This document shows, in pieces, positions 53,819 to 64,000 of a stretch of DNA of 64,000 nt. The position numbers were made by a program, and so were the translations under genes. Position 1 is the first letter of the stretch, and every line of letters starts with the position of its first letter. Under the pieces are notes generated by a model that saw nothing but the letters and a program-made list of their open reading frames with translations, searched no databases and had not been told where the DNA came from. This DNA is from Aurelia coerulea (taxonomy: Eukaryota > Cnidaria > Scyphozoa > Semaeostomeae > Ulmaridae): assembly GCA_039566865.1 (NCBI GenBank), contig CM076948.1, forward strand, positions 14,147,001-14,211,000, read 5' to 3'.

Positions 53819-54118
53819 GCGCAGTTGATAAAACTTTGACAATCAATTTGGTCGCAGTGGCCAATCTTCGAGCGTTTTGGGAGTAGGAACAAGTTCAACT
53901 CCCATCGCGGGCGCTTGCGATTGCTATCGAAAGAACCAATCATGTTCCAAGAAACTGACGTCTGTACGATCCTCATTTTCAACATGCCCAATGGGGGCCC
54001 AGTTAACAAAATTCTCGCCAAAACTAAATGAAGATTAATTCCAGAGATTAGGGAACGCGCTCGATCATGATCGCAGCGTCTGCGCGTTTAAAACGCTGGA
54101 TATGGAGAGCAGCCTTTA

Positions 54119-54254
54119 GAGATCTTTAGTTTGCTAATAGTATGCAGAAGTATATCATTTTTACCATTTTTCGATAGAAATTAACTGTTTTCTGATGAGA
54201 TCGATTTTGCAATGCGGCAAATTGCTGCTCACTGGAGTGGAAAGCAGAGTTACC
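54119..54254. repeat. distal right arm of the 33.5-kb foldback element
   Basis: Matches 55805-55961 in the same orientation (AATTAACTGTTTTCTGA, GGAAAGCAGAGTTACC) and ends the foldback element interrupted at 39231. Confidence 0.75.
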
Positions 54255-54539
54255 TAGAGGCTTCTTGCCTGTTTGCGTTGTTTGGGATCATCTTCAAGGT
54301 GAAAGTAGGTTAAACCTGTAAACTGTGAAATTATTTTTTCTATGTTTTTAGGGGCATTGTCCACGTTAGTGATACGTTAATGTTACAGTGTTGTTGTGCT
54401 GGGTTTTCTATCTTAACCCTATCCAGACTAGGCTTTTTGAGCTACTAGAAGACTGGGGGGCTCATTCAGACTCTAAAATCTCGATTGCGTTACTTATAAA
54501 GACGAAAATCACCATGGAGGTAGCAGTGCTTATGATCTA

Positions 54540-54670
54540 CATTTAGTACAAAAGTTTTCGGCGGATAAAATTTCGGACAATAAACTTCGGCGAATATATT
54601 TTTGGACACATATTTGGTATTTCGGACAAATAGATTTTCGGACAACATTTTCACTAGTCTTTGGTGGATC
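54540..54670. repeat. TTTTCGGACAA-type repeat, copy 1
   Basis: Several diverged TTTCGGACAAT units ending in CACTAGTC. A related block is at 56275-56365. Confidence 0.6.
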
Positions 54671-54824
54671 ATTTATGCAAAATTACACCAGGTTTTAAAT
54701 TCATTGAAACAAAACACCTTCATAAAGTTTGGAATAGAGCCCTTTTCTGAAATAGAATAGCAAAAAATTCACCGATTTTCTTGTTTCGATTTGTATTCGT
54801 CAATTTTTTGTATACGTGCCTTAA

Positions 54825-55961
54825 GGTAACTCTGCTTTCCGCTCTAGTGCACAGCGAGATGCCGTTTCGCAAAACCACTCTCCTCAGAAAACAGTTAATT
54901 TCTCTGATATCATTCGGTATATCGAAAAGCGGTAAAAAGGATGTTGTTCTGTATAATCTGGGCAATCGAAAGATGTATAAATCGCAATATTTCCGTCAAC
55001 CCTGGCTTCGCAAATTCTTGCTCAAATCTTTTTGCTGATTTCAGAAAAGTGGATTTACCTCCAAAACTACTCGAAAAAGTTTCGAATTTTTTTCGCTCCA
55101 TCTTTAGCTAAGTAGTTGATCTACAACTTTGCCAAGTCTGATTAAAAAAGCTAGGCTAGATTTCCTGCAATCGAATTTTACATTTCTGTTTACTTTTCGA
55201 CATCGAAGGGGAAAAGCGTTGGTCAACAGTTTAGCCCTTGCAGAGCGATTTGAATGCCCGTAGAATGTTTTTGCAAAAAAATTAGTTCTTGAACTAAGAT
55301 CTATGCTCATTGTGGACTCTAAAAGAAATTGATAATTTGTGAATGCTTACGAAAGTCTCGAAAGACACCCAAAGCATGGTTTCGTGAAGTTGCTGGTAAA
55401 AATCAGTAATTTTTAATCAATAGATGCACTAAGGATTCTTTTGAGACCTGCGTATGGTATTCCCAAAAGATGACGTTCATTTGCTTGCCAATGGAAAAAT
55501 TTCTGAAAGTTATTTCAAGCCTGAGCTTTTGCAAGCGTGCTTCATAGCATGGTAATCTGTTGGCCAAGGTTTCTCCATTTCGCTGTCGAAAAGTAAACAG
55601 AAATATGAAATTCGATTGCAGGAAATCTAGCCTAGCTTTTTTAATCAGCCTTGGCAAAGTTGTAGATCAACAACCTAGCTAAAGATGGAACGAAAAAAAA
55701 TCGAACATTTTTCGAGTAGTTTTGGAGATAAATCCACTTTTCTGAAATTAGCAAAAAGATTTGAACTAGGATTTGCGAAACCAGGGTTGATGGAAACATT
55801 GCGATTTATACATCATTCAATTGCCCAGATTATACAGAACAACATCCTTTTTACCGCTTTTCGATAGGCCGAATGATATTGGAGAAATTAACTGTTTTCT
55901 GAGGAGAGTGACTTTGCGAAACGGCATCTCGCTGTGCACTAGAGCGGAAAGCAGAGTTACC
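54825..55961. mobile_element. TTAA-type foldback element, uninterrupted copy
   Basis: Ends GGTAACTCTGCTTTCCGCTC inside TTAA (54821-54824, 55962-55965). Arms of about 380-500 bp are closely matching reverse complements; the loop is non-coding. It is the reference copy for the interrupted relative at 33520-54254. A TTAA target fits piggyBac- or Kolobok-like mobilisation. Confidence 0.85.
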
Positions 55962-55965
55962 TTAA

Positions 55966-57680
55966 ATTGTAGTTGGTGTCAAAGGAACTTTGAATCTGCA
56001 AAAGGGTCTTCTTGTTCTATGTCATTTTGATAGCATCATCAATTTGGCCATTTTGATGCGCATTCTTTTCAAATTACATCAGCACTAATGAGAGCATGTA
56101 CATTGTCATAGACGAAGAGGAAGTTAATGTTATTTGTTCTGACCATATGTTCTGATTAATGACAATAATATTGGATTGGAAATAATCTTTTGTGACATGC
56201 TGGAGATTCGATTTCAGATTTCTTGTCTTGGTTCCTATTGTTGGCATTCAATTCACACAGCGCATGCGCATATCTTTGCAAAACTTTTCGGCATGACAAA
56301 TTTTCGGACAACTCCATATATCGTACAAATAAATTTTCGGACAAGTCTTCGCACTAGTCAAAATATCTTTTTCCAGACTGATTGTTTTGTTTCTCTTCGA
56401 AGCCATTTCCCGCTTCATGCCTATTCTTTCAAAGTTTTTAAAGTTTCGCCACATTTCTAAAACCAGAGTTTTTGAAAAGTGGTTTTTTCGGAGTTGCTTT
56501 GTGCGATTTATTTCAATTTATTGTAAAATGTTCTTTCAGTATGAGCCATACGATCCTCTTCAAAATATATTTCCCAGACTGATCGCATTGTTTCACTTGG
56601 AAGACCTGGAAGCCATGTCTCATTGATGCTGAGTAAATATATCAAAAGATTGTTTTCAAAGTTGATGTAAAGAACGTACTTGCAGTAGTGTCGCTCCTTG
56701 GTGTTTAATCTTGATCTCGAAATTGTTTACTTGTCATTAAATCTTCATTGGCATCCTTTTCTTGCTGGTGAATCTTTGGAAACCAATCGGTGAAGGCGGG
56801 AACCACGAAAATATCACGAAAATGCAAAGGTAGCCCGCCTGCGTTCATGCATACGAGGCTCAAACTTTATGCAGCCCCCTTGGTCAGCGGTTTATTCGAA
56901 TGAGCGCTATGCTATTTCTGCTGACTTGAACAAATTTTTTGAAATAATGGAAAAAAGTATTTTTTTAAGGCCGATGAAACACGCATGGCTTGAAGCCCAG
57001 TCATTAACTCATTGAACGCTCACTTTTATGGCATGGGATAAGGCATGCATTTGTAAAGGCCAAGAAGGGAACATCGATTGACGTAGAAGAAATTGAACAT
57101 GATCACGAGAAAGCAAATGAAAACAGCTTTCCTCCAAAATGAAAAAGCATTTGACTCGTAAAATTGTCTGTTGAATCCTCAAAATATGGGGTAAAGAAAC
57201 TAAAAAGCTATCATTTATAGCTGTCAAGGTACAAAACCCTCTCCTCTCTAATGAGCCCCCTCTAGGGTCTCCAAAATCAAATAAGCCTTCCGGGTATTCT
57301 TTGCAAGAGCTTTTACTGTATTCTTCGTAAAGGAAAACAATTTTGGTGGAAGTATATCAAAGGTGCATTACTTGTTCGCTGTTTAGGGAACAGTCAAGCA
57401 AGATATCATATCTGACCAGAGCTAGACGGATTGGAACTTCTTTTAGATACAAGTTTTGAAAGAAAGCAGCAGTATATAAAACAAAGTGATGAAAGATATA
57501 TCTCTTAGCATATGAAAATGGCATTGACCTGTCTCTTCTTCCACCATACCAGACAGGAAAAATTTATTGCAAATTGTGGTGAAATTCGTCAAATCCTGAT
57601 TGCTGAATGATCCAGGCCAATCAGGCTGATTACCAGATATAATGATAAAATTGGACAGAGGAAGTGTATTCAGAACAGAT
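55966..57680. other. no supported genes; one TTTTCGGACAA repeat at 56275-56365
   Basis: Short ORFs only. The repeat resembles 54540-54670. The motif GCGCATGCGC occurs at 56261-56270. Confidence 0.4.
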
Positions 57681-57681
57681 A

Positions 57682-57750
57682 CATTGGCGTTGGCATTGGC
57701 ATTGGCATTGGCATTGGCATTGGCATTGGCATTGGCATTGGCATTGGCAT
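57682..57750. repeat. (ATTGGC)n hexanucleotide array
   Basis: About 11 nearly perfect ATTGGC units. The apparent Met-Pro repeat ORF on the minus strand is a by-product. Confidence 0.93.
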
Positions 57751-58579
57751 CAGAGTCGGATGGCTGGGGTGTGCTGCAGCCCCTCTAATCAGGCAAAAGT
57801 TATTTCTTTTCAGGCGCGATTCAAGCACTATTAAAGCAACGAAGCCATTATATTTGGGCAATATCCATAAATTGTGCCCATCTAAACATTAGGCTGCCCC
57901 TAAGTTCATGAAAGGATAGCAGAGCTGCTGATTGATGTCAGCAGTGGAAGAGATGGTCGAGAATCATGACAATATCTGAAGTTCTGATGTGTTGGCCCAT
58001 TTTCAGTTCCTTTGGATTTAGGATTTTGCATCCAAATCTATTGCTCACCGATCGGCAGGCAATTGCATCCGAATTTGACATGCTAGGAAGGATTCCAAAC
58101 GGAAAAGTCCCTACGAAAGATGCAAATGACAATAATGCAGCCGACAGTGCAAACAGACACACTACCATCGTTTATTCTTTACAAGAGAGCATCATGAATA
58201 GATTCACGTAATTTCATTGGATGATTTAATGGTAAGCCATCGTCCCAACGTCTTTGAAGTGTGGATTTGGATGCGAATTCGAAGTCCAAGGGAAGTGGAA
58301 ATGGGCTATAAATATAACAAATAGAGTAACATAAACTTGTGGTAATTGCAGAATTTGCTTATTACTGAACTGGTCTATCAACGTTCTATTCAACATGTTG
58401 CAACAGAGACTTTTTATAAGATCATGGCTTGAGCACCATCCATTGTTTCCTTGATTAAAAGGAACCATTGGTAGGTATGACGTTTGAACTGTGAATACAG
58501 TAGGACCAAACAAGGCTCTCTGTTGCAATGTTACTGTCCGAAATTCATAGGATGAGGCACTTCGACCATAAAGTGAACA
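57751..58579. other. high-complexity stretch, no assigned gene
   Basis: Both strands are open for 60-150 codons but no domain, splice framework or TE match is recognisable. A minus ORF at 57938-58168 starts with a signal-peptide-like hydrophobic run; I do not consider this enough to call a gene. Confidence 0.3.
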
Positions 58580-60200
58580 AAGATAATCTTGCTGGTTGCC
58601 CCCAAATTCGGGGCAACATTTCGGGGTTACCCTACCCCAAAGAAAAAGGTAGCAACCCGAAATATACATTAAGCTATTGCTATTCATGAATTTGTTGATC
58701 CCAAATTCAATTTTCCGTAGCTGAAGATCAAGATATTTATGCTTTGAGTGAAGGGTTTAACAGCAACAAACTTTACCCCACTTTTAAGGCATTTGCCCTT
58801 ATTTCTCATAAGTTCCCTTCTCCTGTTAAAATGACGTCTTTCTATGAGAATCATTGTAAGATTTGAAATTCATTTAGAATGACAAACACCAAAATTTATA
58901 GCCTGCGTGCAGACTTTACTTTCCACTGCGAAGGAGGGCCAAGGCGGATCTTGTAAAGTCTGCGAATTAGCGCCCATTATTGAGTTCTGAGATCTTGCGC
59001 AATGATACTCGCCTTTGTCCGGCTATTGTCTGTTAGCCAATCAGTGTCTAGTTTGAGATTCTAAGGACCCAATCAAAAGCCGACAGGATCGTCACGTTTT
59101 TCTCAACCCTTTGTGGTCATTGTTTGCGACACAATACGAAACCGTTTTCGTAAATTCCAAATTGAGGAAGTTTCTGTGCGTGGTAAACGAGTTCGCCGAT
59201 GATGAAGTGTGCCGCCCAGTTTGCCTGTCTTCGGGACTTGATAACTTAGGATGAAACTTTGTTTTGAAAGGAACTATAAACAGTCAAGCATATTCTCAAG
59301 GCGAAGGAAGTATACAACGATCACGAGGCAATTCTTTGAAACTTTCTCCGCTCCGAGGACAGAATGTTTACTTCAGTTCAGGCTAGGCCTAAACTTTCAT
59401 TTGATGAGCTGATTATCAGATGGGTAATGGTGTGTTGGTAGTACCCTTAGCTTAGACATGTGTCAGCAAGTGGGGTTCTTGAATCACTGGTGAGTCTTTC
59501 ATGCCTATTACCTCTGCAGTTTGCAGGCTCTGAAGTTGTGTGGGTGGGATGGGATTCTCTTCGCATGATAGGGATTATTCTTCCTTCTTCCTGTTTGAGG
59601 ATTATTTATTGCACAAGATTGAGCTCTCCTTCGCAGGAGAAACTTTTCATTCAGAACTCAATAATGGGCGCTAATTCGCAGACTTTACGAGATCTTCATA
59701 GGCTCTCCTTCGCAGTGGAAAGTAAAGTCTGCACGCAGGCTACAAAATTTACCAAAGGGTTTGATTTTTGACCCCTATTTGGGGGCATTTGTCCCTATAT
59801 TTCAAAAGCTGTTCCTCCCCCATCAAAATAACATCGAAATTCAGGTTGTGCACCCCAGAATTAATATGGTGAGGTGCTTTTAGTGAATTTTGAATCATCT
59901 TGCTTTGTTGCCCCCATTTAGGGGCAGGTTTACCCCCAGAATGATCCGAAACATCAAAAATACCTTTTATGAGGTTGATAGGGTCATTATCAGTGCTCTA
60001 CAGCCAGAAGTAAACTTTTAAAGGGGTGTATCGAGTCTTAACTATAACACATTTTCCTTCAATTTTTGGGGCATTTACCCCCCCCATACCTCAATAACGA
60101 CCCCTCCCCCATAAAATAACATCGAAATTCGAATTCTACGCCCCAAAATTGACCAAACTCACTTGGTTTCATAAATTACCTCGTTCGGTGGTACTAACCC
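58580..60200. repeat. diverged tandem repeat of GGGGCA-rich units
   Basis: Related blocks near 58590, 58771, 59765, 59910 and 60056 contain TTGCCCCCA..GGGGCA and GGGGCATTTGCCC, then AAAATAACATCGAAATTC, with spacings near 145-170 bp once the MITE 58899-59742 is removed. Confidence 0.55.
58899..59742. mobile_element. Mutator-like MITE, 9-bp TSD
   Basis: Inverted ends TAGCCTGCGTGCAGACTTTA, matching for about 95 bp. The direct repeat CAAAATTTA lies at 58890-58898 and 59743-59751. A 9-bp duplication with long TIRs fits Mutator-like elements. No transposase. Confidence 0.86.
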
Positions 60201-60349
60201 CCCCCCCCTTCTGCTACCGGACTAATTCAAACAGTCTTGAGTCCATTGGCCCATGCCAATCAAGATGAAATCTGCATAAAACTTGAAAAGCTTTCAACTT
60301 TTTAGACAGCACTGGAATGGCCCAGAATGCAAATGTAGTGCCATCAGTA

Positions 60350-60926
60350 CCGGGTGTCCCAAAAAAAATGTATACGGATTTGGTTGCTCTAGCGCTGTGA
60401 ATTTAGCTTTAATCAATGGCTAATCACTCTCAAAATGTTCTTTGATAGTTGACTTGAACATAGATACCTCGTTTGTTGGTATTGGTGCTTTGAGAGCAGA
60501 AATATCTATCTTAAGATATCAAATTTGCCTCTTCCTGCATACCAGAGCTTTAGCCTGAAAAAAAGCCTTTTGGCCTAAGCAATTTTTTAAGGCGCAGTGT
60601 ATAAATCAACGAGAGCCTTGATAAAATTTGAACAATATTAGATCTTGTGTTATTCTGTTTTCCAGAAGTCACCCCCAGTCACCCATTGGGAAATTTCGTA
60701 AGTTTTCATTAATTTCAGTTCTTGATTTTGATGTGGTTCAGGAATTTTTCTTAGGCCAAAAGGCAAAAACTCTGGTTTGCAAGTAGGCGCAAATTTGAGC
60801 TTCTGCTCTCAAAGCACCAATTCCAACAAATGAGGAACATTTTGAGAGTGATTAACCATTAATTAAAGCTAAATTCACATCGCTGGAGTCAACGAAATCT
60901 GTATACATTTTTTTGGGACACCCGGT
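60350..60926. mobile_element. mariner-like hairpin MITE (TA TSD)
   Basis: Ends CCGGGTGTCCCAAAAAAA with TA duplications (60348-60349, 60927-60928). Long complementary arms share sequence (CCAGAGCTTT, TTGGCCTAAG) with the element at 18859-19823. Confidence 0.86.
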
Positions 60927-60998
60927 AGTTTTAATTTTATTCATCATGCAGTTGTATATACATTTTAATTTCATTCGATTTAGATAAGTTAACTTAGT

Positions 60999-61031
60999 AT
61001 AATAATGATAATAATGATAATAATAATAATG

Positions 61032-61107
<76 letters not shown>

Positions 61108-61118
61108 TAATAATAATC
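60999..61118. repeat. (AAT)n microsatellite, tail of minus LINE
   Basis: About 120 bp of AAT with some ATG units, adjacent to the 3' stem-loop of the LINE on its right. Confidence 0.9.
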
Positions 61119-62690
61119 GATTTATTTAAAGTTGGCACTACATAGCTATGTACAGTAAAAATTAAAAATAATTACTAAACTAGCCAATCCAAGCCAACTG
61201 CTAAAAACTAATGCAAGTCCAATAAATAAATATATATATACATGATTAAGTAAATAAGATATTCAAATACAAGGTATAAAATTTCAAAACAGAATTTAAC
61301 GTAGCAGTATGAAAATCTGAGCTGTTAAAAATCCGAATGTCAGAAATCTGAAATGAAAGCTGTATCAAAGCATGGTATCACAAAATTCCAAGTTGTGGTG
61401 TGAACGTCCTACATAATCTGCATGAGCAGTCAGCGCCATTCCAACTTCTAATTGTTTTCTTATACTCATTGATAGATTGAGCATTCCTTCTGTGAGGAGG
61501 AAGAGATAACCAAAGACTTTGCCCTCTATATTTGATAGTCTCGGATCCGTAACTTGTTGTTCTAACCCTTGGTAGCACAAATTCATTAATGTTTCTCAGA
61601 TTATAATTAACACGACGCTCGCAGAAAATTTCCCTCATAAAAGGGGGGTTGATGTTCTCCTTAGTTTTAAACATTTCGATCATAAGCGTTTGCAGGTTCC
61701 TTGCATGAATATTAACCGAGTCATCTTTTCCTAGCAGGGCGTTGAAGCTAGATTCGTAATCCTTGTATGCGATTCTCAAGGCTCTTTCGTGCTGTTAATC
61801 TTATTAATCATGTGCCTACTGTGAAACATCCATACTAATGGACAGTATTGAAACTGGCTAATTACAAAGGCTCTCATTAAGATTCTTAGTTTATTAGAGT
61901 CCATGTATCCAGATATACGAGCGAGGACGAAGATTTTGCTACCAGCCTTCTTACACAACTTATTGATATGCGTCTCAAAATCGAGTTTTTTGTCGATCAC
62001 AACGCCTAGTACCTTTTCCTCGTCCGTATTTGCTATGACAGAATCTCCTACATTAACTGTGACCTGTTGATTAGAATTTCTACCAAGTATGAGTAAATAG
62101 CATTTTTGTATATTCAATTTCATAAAGTTATCAGCAAACCATTGAATAATTGTGCTTGAGTCATTCTCCAGCCTTCCAATTACGTTATCAAGATTCTTAC
62201 CGCGTGCATATATGGTTGTATTATCCGCGTAATTGCAGATATCAGTATCGTGTATGGAGAGCAACAAATCATTTATGTATATGAAAAAGAACAGGGGACC
62301 AAGAACCGATCCTTGTGGAATGCCAAGGGACAGTTGCTTGTAGCCACTAAAAGACCCATTAATCTTAACTCTCTGGTGCCTATTTTCCAAGAAGCTGTTG
62401 ACGAGACACAGTGCTTCACGGCTGAAACCGTAAGCATCTAGTTTTGCTAAAAGGATGTCATGTTTAATACAATCGAACGCTGTGGATAATTCCATCAGGA
62501 TTGCGCCAATATTTTCTCCATTATCTAAGCTCGTTTTCCACTTTTCAAGCATTCGAACTACACGTGCTACGCGTTGTTCCCCTTACGAAAACCGCAAAGA
62601 AGTGACGATGAATATGGTCCCATATAATCAATAATCTGTTTGTCCATCAGTCTTTCAAAAACCTTAGAAACAGAACATAGGGTTTTTTCG
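61119..62690 (-). mobile_element. 5'-truncated LINE (minus)
   Basis: RT from about 62675 (VFERLMDKQI, LLCGFRKG) through LMELSTAFDCIKH, GIPQGSVLGPLFFFIYINDLL, catalytic NYADNTT, MKLNIQKCYLL and EKVLGVVIDKKL. The C-terminal ERALRIAYKDY...CSCRLCRTF stops near 61378. The active-site motif reads YADN rather than YADD, a lesion in a catalytic Asp. Frameshifts are at about 61785 and 62560. A 3' stem AAGTTGGC/GCCAACT lies at 61129-61199. Confidence 0.86.
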
Positions 62691-63440
62691 TTTTTTATGC
62701 GCACGCACACTCGGTTTGAAGCAGAGGCGTCTTATTTTTTGCGAGCTTGATACATCGAGGCAAGGCAAAGGCAAATTGTCATACTCGTAAGGGCAGTACT
62801 AGACTCACTACACAAGTCCTTCATTGCTTTTGGAGAGAAATCGTGAAATTCGTTGATTAGTTTTGCAGTCAGAAATCTGTCAATTAATCCAATTCGATCT
62901 AGCACATTTTATTAGAATGATTTTCCATGAGTGACAAAACTTGAAAGGTATCTCAACTTCCAACATTGCCTCTGATCACTGCTACTAGTAGAGTTTCTTA
63001 ATTCTTGGAAGGGCCTTTGTTTCTTATGAGAATAAGTATGCATTCTTCACAATCTGGTTTTGAAATTTTTTTTTGATTTTCAACAGATTTTGCTTGCCCC
63101 TGAAATTTTAGGTGTACATTCTTGAGGATACTAGCATTACTATCCAAAAAAATCATGAAATATGTCAAATTTGCTTATGTTGGTCAAACATTTTTTCTGG
63201 TGACCCTTAACCTATTCCAAAACATCTGTTTCTACCAATAGAATTTTATTGAAAATAAAACCACCATTCTGCACAGATACACACACAAATAAAAATAGAA
63301 AAATTCAGTGAATGCAGCTCGAAAAGACCTCTCAGAATTAAAATACAGTTTTCTAGCTAAATATATCCTGCAATAATACTGTGTACTTCTGCAAATGATG
63401 CTAAAAAATGTTCATGAAATGTTCTTTCTTTCAAACCTCT
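62691..63440. other. no supported features
   Basis: AT-rich sequence without recognisable TE protein, RNA gene or repeat structure. Confidence 0.4.
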
Positions 63441-63614
63441 CAGTGATGTAGGAACCAGGAGGCACTGCGGGCACATGCCACCTTTTCTCGAGATTTTGTG
63501 ATAAACAAAAGAGTGCCTTTTCACTTTAGGAAGTGTCTCTTTAGCTTGATCAAAAACTCCCTTGATGTGCTGTCCCCCCCCCTCCCCAAATTCAAGATGC
63601 ATCCTACAGCCCTG
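63441..63614. mobile_element. hAT-like MITE, 8-bp TSD
   Basis: Ends CAGTGATGTAGGA and, reversed, CAGGGCTGTAGGA. Flanking AAACCTCT and AAATCTCT are an 8-bp duplication with one change. The interior matches 12630-12771. Non-coding. Confidence 0.72.
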
Positions 63615-64000
63615 AAATCTCTTCATTGCAACTGTTAACATCTGCTGTATAGTCCAGTGCTGTTTTTACATCTCTATGCCATCTACATATAAAAGCTAGC
63701 CAAGTTGGATGGGTCAAGGATATGCAAGCAAAATATCACTGTATATGTTGTATGCATCAAAGGTCCATGGATCTGCGAGACAAAAGAATAGGCCATTTTG
63801 CAAACAATTGTCACCATTTTCACATTGATACCTATTCAGGGATGCCAAAAGTTAGTTGGACAAGGCAAAACAATAGAAAATAACATAGTCAGGTCATTTC
63901 TTAGATGGCAGCAGGGGCAGTCACCCCTATGCCCCCTTTCCAGCATTCCTGACCCCCTTCATATAAAATGGAATTAAAACTGAAATGACACATTGCCCTC

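Larger units (their letters stand above)
51110..53850 (-). mobile_element. internally deleted LINE: ORF1 joined to RT C-terminus
   Basis: Minus-strand order: ORF1a (53818-53453), ORF1b SGNH (53434-about 52740), then directly RT C-terminal sequence (about 52740-51708), a 3' UTR and a short A-rich tail near 51110. The SGNH C-terminus, whole endonuclease and RT palm are missing. Confidence 0.75.
39231..54115. mobile_element. PIF/Harbinger-like TIR pair, 14.9-kb segment
   Basis: Inverted ends AGGCTGCTCTCCATATCCAG, conserved for about 45 bp, with TTA on both sides (39228-39230, 54116-54118). Removing the segment plus one TTA aligns the flanks without a gap to 55795-55835 of the related foldback element. 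A TTA duplication fits PIF/Harbinger. No transposase is visible; LINEs and a BEL element fill the interior, so the original was probably a small MITE. Confidence 0.78.
33520..54254. mobile_element. TTAA-type foldback element carrying a 19-kb nest
   Basis: The left arm (33520-34590) and right arm (38745-39230 plus 54119-54254) are inverted copies of each other. They match the compact element at 54825-55961 (shared ends GGTAACT-GCTTTCCGCTC). The centre is filled by LINEs (34600-38510), and the right arm is split by the TIR-bounded segment 39231-54115. Terminal TTAA is degenerate (TTCA/TAGA). Confidence 0.75.

Noticed and set aside
57670..57861. Met-Pro repeat protein on the minus strand
   Set aside because: It is the reading of an ATTGGC hexanucleotide array.
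57938..58168. 76-codon minus ORF with signal-peptide-like start
   Set aside because: The opposite strand is also open over the same interval and no other support is visible.
58226..58687. 153-codon minus ORF as a gene
   Set aside because: Its N-terminal part is tandem-repeat sequence, and there is no domain, splice or conservation evidence.

Overview
This is repeat-rich animal (metazoan) nuclear DNA, AT-rich, with no prokaryotic gene layout. The mix points to a marine invertebrate, and a cnidarian is my best but unproven guess. It contains CR1/L2-like LINEs whose ORF1 carries an SGNH-hydrolase-like domain, LINEs ending in a restriction-like endonuclease (RLE), GIY-YIG Penelope-like elements (PLEs), a BEL/Pao LTR element, a 2A-peptide ORF and many foldback MITEs. 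Almost every protein-like ORF belongs to a transposable element. Only two short segments (6462-6647 and 32957-33010) look like possible host exons.

Layout. 1-5.5 kb holds decayed LINE pieces, one split by a hAT-like MITE, and a 2.5-kb inverted-repeat element that itself carries a TTAA (piggyBac-like) MITE. 5.5-8 kb holds a possible promoter and exon plus the 2A ORF. 8.1-10.9 kb holds a PLE with an intact 725-codon ORF and hammerhead-like termini. 12.9-16.5 kb holds a nearly complete SGNH/endonuclease/RT LINE on the minus strand. 16.9-28.6 kb is one PLE copy broken by a short LINE and by a 9.7-kb nest. That nest is a minus LINE and a plus LINE head to head, carrying five DNA-transposon-like insertions and a tRNA-derived SINE. 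28.6-32.6 kb holds RLE-LINE and PLE fragments.

33.5-54.3 kb is a Russian-doll nest. A TTAA-type foldback element contains a CR1-like LINE, an RLE LINE with its own hairpin MITE, and a 14.9-kb segment bounded by TIRs with a TTA target duplication. Inside that segment lie two LINEs, one of which contains a further LINE, a mariner-like hairpin and a young BEL/Pao element (42989-49745). 54.8-56 kb is an uninterrupted copy of the same foldback family. 58.6-60.2 kb is a diverged tandem repeat split by a Mutator-like MITE. 61-62.7 kb is another 5'-truncated LINE, and a hAT-like MITE lies near the end.

Many insertions can be read exactly because they split recognisable ORFs or one arm of an inverted repeat, so target-site duplications and empty sites are visible in the window itself. 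Three features stand out: a 3'-terminal stem-loop that appears to covary among LINE copies, hammerhead-like cores at PLE ends, and a DIELNPGP 2A motif directly after a hydrophobic stretch. Family assignments come from motifs read by eye; no database search was possible.
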